64,000 nucleotides of DNA from RGIG1828 sp045546535 (lineage in GTDB: Bacteria; Bacillota; Clostridia; UMGS1810). The notes below the pieces were generated by a model that saw only the letters and a program-made list of their open reading frames with translations, was not told the origin of the DNA and made no database searches. The stretch's first letter is position 1, and every line of letters begins with the position of its first letter. Made by a program: the position numbers and the translations under genes. Shown piece after piece: positions 27,263-35,931 of the stretch. The DNA lies in NCBI GenBank assembly GCA_045546535.1, contig JAZQDA010000057.1, positions 1-64,000 of the forward strand. Direction: 5' to 3'.

Positions 27263-30200
27263 TTATTTTTTTGGCTTGTAAATCGGTGTGAGTGTAGTCA
27301 TATTCTCCCATACAAAGAACTTAACCTCTGTTGCACCGGTTGAATTGAAACCATCGAAAGTAAAATCTGTGGTTCCTTTTGCCAGTGAAGTTGTTTTAAG
27401 TTCTACATCAATAAGTTCTGCATCAATAAGTTCACCATCACTATAGGCTGCAAGAATAAGCGTTTTATCTCCTGTGAGTGATCCGTTTGTTGTGATGTTT
27501 ACTTTATTGCCTGTGATGCCGTTTACAATTATGTTGCATTTCTCTCCAGACGTTGTATCGCTGAGATACTCATTCCAGTCTGCCAACTCTCTTATCTTTG
27601 GCATAGTAAGTGATGTATTTTTTGTTATGGGGGTGTAGATGGCTGTGATGTGACCTCCGGTTACATTGTTTGCATGGAAGTACACTTTGTTATAGGGTAT
27701 ATTAACTACTTTACCATCGACTATTTCGGGAGTATCAAAATTCTGATAACCAACCTCTCCCTCTTTGAAGCAATTAGACCTTTCGTGTCCAACCGCGCCC
27801 ATAACACCTACTTCAAAATCGGGAATATCGGATTCGAAAGTTACAAGACACACCTGGTCGCCTGATTTCAGAGTCAAACTCTTTCTATCAGCGTTAACGG
27901 TCACATTTATAGAATCTCTTAAGTGATAGTATGTGTAAACTTCGTATGCGGCATCGGATTTTGTTTCAAACTCATCGCGTATTATAAACTGGGTGCGATT
28001 ATTTACAAGAGCAAAACCTCTTTTGTATGTTTCGAGAGTTTCCGTGTATGAAGGAGTGTTGTCAATTACGGCATATGCTGCACCATCTGATGATCCCTCA
28101 TCCAAAATGGTGGACATTGTGTCAAGACGGTTTTCAGCAACTGTCTGACCGCCACCCGCCGTCCAACCTCTGCCTGGATCAACAAAGAGACAGTTGTTAC
28201 CCTCAGGTCTTTCGGTATAACGACGGTATGACGGGCCTTCATATGTGTAAACCGCAGAGCCAAGTTCCTCAACCCATCTTACACCGAGAGCATCGAGAAC
28301 AAACGAACCTGCATCGTACTGGTCGTGACCCGTAAGGGAGTTACCGCCTTTACCTGCGATAAAGTAGCAGTTGTCGTATCTGCTGCCAGAGTCTCCGGCA
28401 ATGTTTTCATCACTAGTATAACCCGAACGCATACTTACAACCGGTTCAATACTGTGATAGAAGAAATCCTTTTTAAGATCACTATACCATTCTTCGTCGG
28501 TTTCAGCCTTAGGGTTATACCAGAGAAGGTCAGTCATTTCAAAGGAAGTTATGGAGTTTAGTTTTTCAAGACGGAACGCTCTTGCTGCAGGAATGTTATA
28601 TTTATCATCAAGGAAGAAATATACCGATGAACCATATTCCAAAGAAGTTCTTTCTGCATCGGAGAAGTTAAATGAGCCAAAAGGACCCCTGATTGACAAG
28701 GGGAAATAGCCTGTTTGGCTAAAGGCATAATCATTACCAAGTCCGCCGTCGGAGCCTATGGCTGTTTCCATAGCAGTGAGCATATATGAAAATGATGAAA
28801 CTGCGTATGACCAATAACTGATACCTTCTGTATACATACCATCAGGCTGGAACTGATAAAGGAAAGCCGTGGGCATAAATTTTATGATGTTATTTATGAA
28901 TTCGTTGCTAAAGTTTTCGTAGCCGGGTTCGTCACCAAATGCAAGACAAGCCGACATATAACCCTTGGAAACAGCGGCAACAACATTGTTGGCATATCCA
29001 AGGTAACTACCGCCGTTACGCATAAGACCTGCAGGATAGAGACCGTATTGCATAACGCTGTTTCTTATCTCTCTCTTCTGATCGTCATTTAAACGGTCAT
29101 AGCACCAGTCATATGCAAGAGCCATACCGTTTACGATGTGGGCCGCATCAAGGTGAGTGCCGTTTGAGGAAGAAACCCAACTGGTTTTAGCATTATCGAT
29201 AATGTTTTTAACAGCCAACCATACACGGTCTGAGTATTTTGTATCTTTTGTGAGAAGATACATTATACCGCAGGTTTCGACAACATCTTCAAGATGGTTA
29301 CGGTTAACCGATGTTACAGAGCCCGTTCCCGATTTTTTTACGGGGTCTGTTTCTTCCTCGGTAAGAAAAGCGTCTGCCTGTTTTTTTACCGAATCATAAG
29401 CCGCCTTCATGTAGGGGTCGTTATCTTTATATTCGTTAATTCTTTCGATAATCTCATCGGTAACAAGAAGTCGGGGGTGTGCATTATTCGGATATCTTTG
29501 TTTTACCATTGAGATATAGTCTGTCATAGTGTCGGGGTCATAGCAATCGACATAGACAAGACTGCCATCGGGTTTTGTTTCGTTGATTGTAGTTGCATCA
29601 CCACTGAAATAAACCCTGCCGATGTACACCTCAGTGTCATCATAGAAGGGATCGCCATGTAAAGGGTTGGCACTCACATATAATTTTGTTCCTTCTGCAG
29701 GAGAGTATGTAGGTGTGCCGGAAAATGAAAAACCACCTGCATTACTGTAGCCGCCCTGAATGGGAATTCTTATCTCTCTCCATTCACCCTCCCAGTCGAT
29801 CGGAAATTTTGAGTAATAGAAACCGGAGCCGGTAGAGTCGTATATTAAAACAGAAAATACGTGGTCTGTTTTCTTGGCAGAATACATCTCAACTACAAGT
29901 TCTTTATACTTTGGATAATTGATTCCCGTATTCATTGCAATTCCTTGGGTTGGCTTTCCGTATTCATCAAGTTCTCCGGTAACGGGACCAGTTTCGAGAG
30001 CAGCCTTACCGGGACCCCATTTTACAGATTTTTTGCCGTCTTTTTCGTAGATAAGGCTTGAGTCTGTGTAATGCTCAGGGTTCCATGCTACATAGGGTTC
30101 AATGTTTGTATCATCATCTTTTGCTTCGAGATCGGGGTCGGGAGTATTAACCACGCCATAGCCGATTTCGTAGACCTTTTTGGACATAATTTCAGGGGAC

Positions 30201-31477
30201 AGACCACCTCTGTTCCAAACTTTGGCGCCAACCTTAAGGAAGTGGCCCTCGTAGTCATTGGAGTTAATCCAGAGAGTGTTGTATTTGGTTATGAAAAGAG
30301 GATCCGATAAGTTCTTGGAGGTAACCTTTGTGTAGGTACCTTCAGGATCTGTGGTATCGGATACATAGTATGAATAAACAAAGTGAGTTTCATCTGTTGT
30401 AAAGTCATCAATAGAATGCATCAAAGCACTACCGCCTACACCGGCACCTGCTTGGGGTGTATCATCGGTAACACCTACATTGTATGCGTGAGGAGTTGAA
30501 GAACCATAGTATTTGAAGTTGTCAATACCTTCTGCACCCTCAAATTTGATAACGTAACTCGAAGAAAGGTTTGCAGGCATTTGTGATACGGGAGAAAGGA
30601 GTTCATCATCAAAAAATACCGCAAAGCGCTGATAGTTAGCACGATAAGGGCTAGTGTTGTCAGAATCTTTGATGTTGAAATCAAACATAATCTTAATCCT
30701 GTGCCAACCGGGGGTAACAGAAGAAAGAGATTTGCTTGTGCTTGGTACAGAAACAACTTTTGTAGAAGCGTTCCAGTTAAAAATGGAATAACTTTTCGAA
30801 GAACTGTAAATGTCAAAGTTTGCATCTGCCGAAAGTTTAACATCTGCTACTAACACAGTGGAGTTCATAACACCACCATTTGTACTGCTGCTTGCTCCGT
30901 GAGGACGGAAACCTATATAGTTATTTAACGAATCCTTTGAAACTATATATTTGTTGCCATTGCTTTCGGTAGCAAGTGCGGCATTTTCAAAAACAAGTGT
31001 AGATGAAGATGACTCGGTGTCATAAATATTGCCGTCAGAAATACAATAAGGGTCTGTATCAAAGTTGTGAATATATGGCGAATCACTATAATACTTAAGA
31101 TTGCCGGAAGCAATACTTGTGACAAAATTGTCGGTTGATGCCGTGATAAACAAAGGCTGACTGACAGTACGGTCGGCAAACTTTGAATTTACAACTGCAA
31201 TACCGTCAGGGTCCACAGTTATACTATCATATGGAGATGTACCCGGACGAAAGTAATAAGCGGCAGGAACATTGCCATCTACCGCATAGTCGAAATGGGA
31301 AACCTCATCACCATAGGGAGCCACCCAGTTACGGTGCTGTCTCGCTGTTACAGGGCCCTGATTGGCAGAGTGGTCACGAAATGTCGGAGTTGCAGCAAAA
31401 ACGGGGAGTTGTATTAATGATGTGAGCATTACTACTGTCAGCACAGTGCTCACAAGTTTAAGAAATTTTTTCTTCAT
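27263..31477 (-). CDS. Exported heparinase II/III-family protein without SLH repeats
   Basis: A 1404-residue protein starting at ATG 31475-31477, which has AGGAGGC upstream and opens a clear signal peptide (MKKKFLKLVSTVLTVVML, cleaved after VFA-A); a longer reading frame upstream lacks these. Order: signal peptide, cadherin/Ig-like and LamG-like N-terminal region (to about 420), a carbohydrate-binding-like module (about 470-620), a toroid lyase domain with DGMYTEGISYW near 877, and a beta-sandwich domain with GHDQYDAGSF. It ends in a small module closing with FVWENMTTLTPIYKPKK, common at the ends of secreted clostridial enzymes. Without SLH repeats it may be released or held by other means. 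It is paralogous to the neighbouring lyase. Confidence 0.85.
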   Translation of the reverse strand: MKKKFLKLVSTVLTVVMLTSLIQLPVFAATPTFRDHSANQGPVTARQHRNWVAPYGDEVSHFDYAVDGNVPAAYYFRPGTSPYDSITVDPDGIAVVNSKFADRTVSQPLFITASTDNFVTSIASGNLKYYSDSPYIHNFDTDPYCISDGNIYDTESSSSTLVFENAALATESNGNKYIVSKDSLNNYIGFRPHGASSSTNGGVMNSTVLVADVKLSADANFDIYSSSKSYSIFNWNASTKVVSVPSTSKSLSSVTPGWHRIKIMFDFNIKDSDNTSPYRANYQRFAVFFDDELLSPVSQMPANLSSSYVIKFEGAEGIDNFKYYGSSTPHAYNVGVTDDTPQAGAGVGGSALMHSIDDFTTDETHFVYSYYVSDTTDPEGTYTKVTSKNLSDPLFITKYNTLWINSNDYEGHFLKVGAKVWNRGGLSPEIMSKKVYEIGYGVVNTPDPDLEAKDDDTNIEPYVAWNPEHYTDSSLIYEKDGKKSVKWGPGKAALETGPVTGELDEYGKPTQGIAMNTGINYPKYKELVVEMYSAKKTDHVFSVLIYDSTGSGFYYSKFPIDWEGEWREIRIPIQGGYSNAGGFSFSGTPTYSPAEGTKLYVSANPLHGDPFYDDTEVYIGRVYFSGDATTINETKPDGSLVYVDCYDPDTMTDYISMVKQRYPNNAHPRLLVTDEIIERINEYKDNDPYMKAAYDSVKKQADAFLTEEETDPVKKSGTGSVTSVNRNHLEDVVETCGIMYLLTKDTKYSDRVWLAVKNIIDNAKTSWVSSSNGTHLDAAHIVNGMALAYDWCYDRLNDDQKREIRNSVMQYGLYPAGLMRNGGSYLGYANNVVAAVSKGYMSACLAFGDEPGYENFSNEFINNIIKFMPTAFLYQFQPDGMYTEGISYWSYAVSSFSYMLTAMETAIGSDGGLGNDYAFSQTGYFPLSIRGPFGSFNFSDAERTSLEYGSSVYFFLDDKYNIPAARAFRLEKLNSITSFEMTDLLWYNPKAETDEEWYSDLKKDFFYHSIEPVVSMRSGYTSDENIAGDSGSRYDNCYFIAGKGGNSLTGHDQYDAGSFVLDALGVRWVEELGSAVYTYEGPSYRRYTERPEGNNCLFVDPGRGWTAGGGQTVAENRLDTMSTILDEGSSDGAAYAVIDNTPSYTETLETYKRGFALVNNRTQFIIRDEFETKSDAAYEVYTYYHLRDSINVTVNADRKSLTLKSGDQVCLVTFESDIPDFEVGVMGAVGHERSNCFKEGEVGYQNFDTPEIVDGKVVNIPYNKVYFHANNVTGGHITAIYTPITKNTSLTMPKIRELADWNEYLSDTTSGEKCNIIVNGITGNKVNITTNGSLTGDKTLILAAYSDGELIDAELIDVELKTTSLAKGTTDFTFDGFNSTGATEVKFFVWENMTTLTPIYKPKK

Positions 31478-31541
31478 GAATTGCCTCCTATAATTTTCGA
31501 GAAGAATTTTTATTTCAAAATAGTCAAGAAAAATAGCACCT

Positions 31542-31570
31542 TGCCGGACACCCCCTCGGATGCCCGGCAA
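31542..31570 (-). terminator. Hairpin between two lyase genes
   Basis: TTGCCGG (31542-31548) pairs with CCGGCAA (31564-31570), with further imperfect pairing inside. The T-rich stretch on the minus strand begins several bases later, so termination is probably partial. Confidence 0.5.
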
Positions 31571-31582
31571 AAAAGGTTAGTA

Positions 31583-34500
31583 TTAGTTATTTACATTGAA
31601 TATCTTAAGGAATACTCTTCTCAGGATTGCTGCTGCTTGTGCTCTTGTGATGTTTGCTTTGGGAGCAAAAGTGTTTGCAGTAATACCATTTACAATTCTG
31701 AGACCTATTGCCTGGTCAATGTATTTGATGTAGGGGCCTTCTTCAATATCTGTAAAGATACTTGTTGTACCCGCTGCAGAAACTTCTCTGTAGGTACATG
31801 CAACGTATGCAAGAGCAGCAATTGCGCACATTTCTTCTCTTGTGAGTTGTTTGTTCGGATATAGATTGCCGTCTGCTACCATTTCAGGAGGAATGATGCC
31901 TCTTTCTTTGGCAGTCATTACTGCAGTGCTGAACCAGTCGGTACTGTATACATCTGCAAAGGTACCATCTTCATAGGTGCGCTCACCCAAGTTACATGCT
32001 CTTACCATCATAGTAATGAATTCTGCTCTTGTTACAGAGTTTTCGGGCATATAGTTATTGTTGCCGACACCCTCTACAAGTTTATAGTTACGGGCAAAGT
32101 AAATATCAGTCTGTGCCCAGTGCCCTTTGGTGTCTGCAAAGTCAAGAGAATCACCATATACAACAAATTCTGTAATGGAGTTGAATGAATTTATCATAGT
32201 TTCTTCATCTTCGCTATAACAGCCATATCCACGGAAGCGGACATATTTTGCTATTGTGGGATCGAACTGGAAGGCTACCAAAGCATCAGTATTACCAGCT
32301 GTAAAGCCTGCGAAAACTTTAGTCCAGTTTACATTATCCTCGGAAACTTCAATGTCGAATTTATTCTTTCTGGTATGACCATTGAAGAACGAAATTGAGA
32401 AGCCATTAAGTTTAGTTGTCTCAGCTAGTTCTACTGTGAAGAGAACTTTTCCTTCGGTATCATCTGCTGCAAAACGTGTACCAAAGTTGCCGTCAAACAT
32501 GTTAGCGGGCGGGTTATGAGGTTCAGGAATGTAGTCCGCGTGAACAGAAACAATCTCAGCACCGGTAGTGATACCGGGGATAGTATACGGTTGGAAACTT
32601 ACTGTATAGGTAAAACTCTTGCCTGTTGTTTTACTTGTGGCTTTGACTTTTGCGGATTCGCCAATTTTAGTTGCCTGAGTAATCTCAATTACAACATCAT
32701 CTGATGCTGTAGCAGAAACCGTGCCAAGTTTTTCAGATTCGATGTTGTAGGAGCCAGCACCGGGGTTGAAAGATGCAAGGGGAATACCATCTACAGAAAG
32801 ACTTGTAAGAGCAGTTGAATTTTCGAGATATTTGTCCCACTCATCAAAGGGAAGAATATCGGGAAGAGTAACTTCTGTATCGCCATACATCGGGGTAAAC
32901 ACAGTTGTAATGTGGCCTTGCGTTACGTCGTTTGCACGGAAATAGAATTTCTGGAAACCAGCATTGCTCGCGTGAGGAATGTTGTCCGGACCGGGTCTTG
33001 GAGAATTGGGGTGAGGAACTGCTTCCATAACACCAACCTCGAAGCCAGGCATGTCGGATACATAGTCTACCCTACATTTTTTACCGTCTTTTGTTTCCAT
33101 AATAAAACTATTTGTACCGCCTATGCGGTTAATAGTGATATCCTTAGTTGTGTGATAGTATGAATAGAGTTCATAGGGCTCTTGAGTTACGATTTCATCA
33201 CGAACGATGAACTGAGTACGGTTATTTACAAGAGCAAAGCCTCTTTCATATTCAGTAAGAGTTTCCTGATATGAAGGAGCATTGTCAACTATACCATACG
33301 CTGCACCATCGGCAGAACCACTGGCAACTATTGTGGACATTGTATCATAACGGTTTTTACCAGGTGTCTGACCTGCGCCTGCTTCCCAGTTTCTCGTGGG
33401 ATCAACAAAGAGACAGTTGTTACCTTCAGGTCTTTCACGATAACGATAGTATGTGGGAGTATCGAAGTTGTACACATCAGCAGCGGTTTCATGAATCCAT
33501 CTTACGCCAAGAGCGTCGATAACGAACGAACCAGCATCGTATTGGTCGTGACCTGTACGTGAGTTACCGCCCTTACCTGAAATAAAGTATCCATCAGGTT
33601 CATAACTCGAACGCATACTTACAATAGGCTCAAGGCCTCCAAAGAAATAGTCTTTGGTAAGAGTTGAACGCCAGTCGGCGTCTGTTTTCGTTTCGGGATT
33701 GTACCAAAGAAGGTCAAGCATTTCAAGGTCGTTTGCCTTTTCATAAGTGCTCAGACGGAATGATCTTGCTGCAGGAATATCATATTTCTCGTCAAGGAAG
33801 AAGTATACAGGAGTACCGTACTGCAGTGATGTTTTTTCAGAATCGGAGAAGTCGAATGCACCCTTGGGTCCTCTTATAGCAAACGGCATATAGCCGGTTT
33901 TGCTATAACCTTCATCGTCTCCAAGACCGCCGTCGGAGCCAATGGCTGTGTCCATAGCGGTGAGCATATATGCAAATGAGGTAACAGAATACCACCAGTA
34001 ACTTATACCTTCAGAATATAAACCATCGGGCTGATACTGGTAGAGAAAGGCTGATGGCATATATTTTATGAGATTGTTTATGTATTCATTACAGAAATCG
34101 GAATAACCCGGCTCATCACAAAATGCTAGACAAGCGGTTACATAACCTTTGGAAATAGCCGCAACAACATTGTTGGCAAAACCGAGATAACCGCCACCAT
34201 TACGCATAAGGCCCGTAGCATAGAGGGCATATTTCATAACGCCGTTTCTCATATACTGTTTTTGCTCTTCGGTCCAGTAATCATAGCACCAGTCATATGC
34301 AAGAGCGATACCATTTGCGTTGTGCCCAGAGTCAAGACCTGTAGCGTTGGATGATGTTACCCAGTCGGTATCACAGTCGATGATACTCTTAACATCCTCC
34401 CAAATACGCGCAGCGTATTTTTTGTCGCCTGTTAAAAGATACATCATGCCACAAGTTTCGGCGACATCTTCAAGATGGTTTCGGTTGACTGATATACCGC

Positions 34501-35902
34501 CGGTAATCATAGTAGTGGTTGGCGGCGGTGGCGGCTCGTCGAGAAATTTATCTGCCTGTGCTTTAACTGCTTCGTATGCAGCCTTCATAAAGGGGTCGGT
34601 ATCTTTATATTTTTTTATTTTTTCGATTACTTCATCAGTAACAAGGAGACGGGGGTGGTGCTTTCTGGGGTGTTTCTTTTTCACCATATCCACATAGTCT
34701 ACCATTGTTTCGGGGTCATAGTTACTACTATAGATGAGGTCGCCGTTGGCGTTTAATTCATCAACAGCGTTTGCATCACCATCAAAATATATTTTGCTGA
34801 TATATACCTCAGTGGTATCAACAAAAACATCATTATGAGGACCTTGGCCTGCAAAAATAAATGATGTTGATTCAGGCGGGTCAAAGAGAGGTGTACGCGA
34901 TTTTGAGAAACCACCATCGTTTCCATCACCGCCCTGAATTATAATTCTTACCTGTCTCCATTCACCTTCCCAGTCTATGGGGAATTTACTCCAGAGCCAG
35001 TCTGTACCTGAGGTGTCGGGGTTGTCTTCACCATAAGCACCTACAAAAAAGATACTACCGGTATTTTTCTTGGAATACATCTCGAGTACAAGTTCTTTGT
35101 ATTTGCCAAGTTCCCACGAGGGATCAGGATATATAGCACCGGGGCCACCATTTATGAGTTCATCCTTGCCGGGTCCCCATTTGAGTGCTTTTTTGCCTTC
35201 GATTTCAACAACTTCACCCTTGGAAGGACCGTTTTTCTCGGCTGTCCATACTACAAAAGGCTTAAATTCTTCTTTTGTAGACTGTTGTTCAATATTGGAA
35301 CCTTCGGACTGTACATTTGCGATAGAGATATCATCTAAGTAGAGTTTAGTTCTGGAATCGGTAAGAGTGCCGCCGAAACCAGGAACAATCTGAATTGAGT
35401 CGATTGAATCAAAGCCCCTGGGGGTACCATTGATTTCAAAGTCATCAAAATTTACCGAAACGAGTTTCCAACCCTGAAATTTGCAGCCGATTATGGTGCA
35501 GTAATAGTCTTTTGTAAGGGTTGAAGGGTCGTCGGACATAAGGAGTACACCAATGGAGGTGTCGGTAGGTGCGGGCGAATAGATAGGCACTTCAAGATAA
35601 GCACCCTGTGAAAAATCAGAAGTAGTCACGGGAACTGTTATGTTCTTTGAAAGTGAATCGCCCTCTATAAGTGCTGTAAAGTTGCCGCTTCTGGACTGTT
35701 CTGTGCTTGCTTTGAGTCCGGTTTTGGATATTGCCGCAACACTGGAAAGAGCGGCAACAACCGTTTGAACACGAGAAACAGGCTTTACTTCCTCCTGCAC
35801 AGGCTCAACAACCGGTGTTTCAACGGCTTCGCTCGAAAAGACAGGAAGTGCAGTAGGAATAATCATTGTAAGTACTAAAAAAAGTACCAATAAACGTTTC
35901 AT
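31583..35902 (-). CDS. SLH-anchored heparinase II/III-family protein with F5/8C module
   Basis: A 1439-residue exported protein with the same plan as the lyase at 21579-25805: signal peptide (1-24), two carbohydrate-binding-like modules (about 75-200 and 210-390), toroid domain with HPRLLVTDEVIEKI near 415 and DGLYSEGISYW near 624, beta-sandwich domain with GHDQYDAGSF, F5/8 type C module from about 1115, and three SLH repeats from about 1252. A proline run (PPPPP) lies near 465. In the segment where classical heparinase-II-like proteins have NNWN, it has GFANNVVAA, as does the 27263-31477 protein but not the third paralogue. It probably binds and cuts an acidic polysaccharide at the wall. Confidence 0.87.
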   Translation of the reverse strand: MKRLLVLFLVLTMIIPTALPVFSSEAVETPVVEPVQEEVKPVSRVQTVVAALSSVAAISKTGLKASTEQSRSGNFTALIEGDSLSKNITVPVTTSDFSQGAYLEVPIYSPAPTDTSIGVLLMSDDPSTLTKDYYCTIIGCKFQGWKLVSVNFDDFEINGTPRGFDSIDSIQIVPGFGGTLTDSRTKLYLDDISIANVQSEGSNIEQQSTKEEFKPFVVWTAEKNGPSKGEVVEIEGKKALKWGPGKDELINGGPGAIYPDPSWELGKYKELVLEMYSKKNTGSIFFVGAYGEDNPDTSGTDWLWSKFPIDWEGEWRQVRIIIQGGDGNDGGFSKSRTPLFDPPESTSFIFAGQGPHNDVFVDTTEVYISKIYFDGDANAVDELNANGDLIYSSNYDPETMVDYVDMVKKKHPRKHHPRLLVTDEVIEKIKKYKDTDPFMKAAYEAVKAQADKFLDEPPPPPTTTMITGGISVNRNHLEDVAETCGMMYLLTGDKKYAARIWEDVKSIIDCDTDWVTSSNATGLDSGHNANGIALAYDWCYDYWTEEQKQYMRNGVMKYALYATGLMRNGGGYLGFANNVVAAISKGYVTACLAFCDEPGYSDFCNEYINNLIKYMPSAFLYQYQPDGLYSEGISYWWYSVTSFAYMLTAMDTAIGSDGGLGDDEGYSKTGYMPFAIRGPKGAFDFSDSEKTSLQYGTPVYFFLDEKYDIPAARSFRLSTYEKANDLEMLDLLWYNPETKTDADWRSTLTKDYFFGGLEPIVSMRSSYEPDGYFISGKGGNSRTGHDQYDAGSFVIDALGVRWIHETAADVYNFDTPTYYRYRERPEGNNCLFVDPTRNWEAGAGQTPGKNRYDTMSTIVASGSADGAAYGIVDNAPSYQETLTEYERGFALVNNRTQFIVRDEIVTQEPYELYSYYHTTKDITINRIGGTNSFIMETKDGKKCRVDYVSDMPGFEVGVMEAVPHPNSPRPGPDNIPHASNAGFQKFYFRANDVTQGHITTVFTPMYGDTEVTLPDILPFDEWDKYLENSTALTSLSVDGIPLASFNPGAGSYNIESEKLGTVSATASDDVVIEITQATKIGESAKVKATSKTTGKSFTYTVSFQPYTIPGITTGAEIVSVHADYIPEPHNPPANMFDGNFGTRFAADDTEGKVLFTVELAETTKLNGFSISFFNGHTRKNKFDIEVSEDNVNWTKVFAGFTAGNTDALVAFQFDPTIAKYVRFRGYGCYSEDEETMINSFNSITEFVVYGDSLDFADTKGHWAQTDIYFARNYKLVEGVGNNNYMPENSVTRAEFITMMVRACNLGERTYEDGTFADVYSTDWFSTAVMTAKERGIIPPEMVADGNLYPNKQLTREEMCAIAALAYVACTYREVSAAGTTSIFTDIEEGPYIKYIDQAIGLRIVNGITANTFAPKANITRAQAAAILRRVFLKIFNVNN

Positions 35903-35931
35903 ATATTCGTCCCTTTCATAGTTTTAATGAT

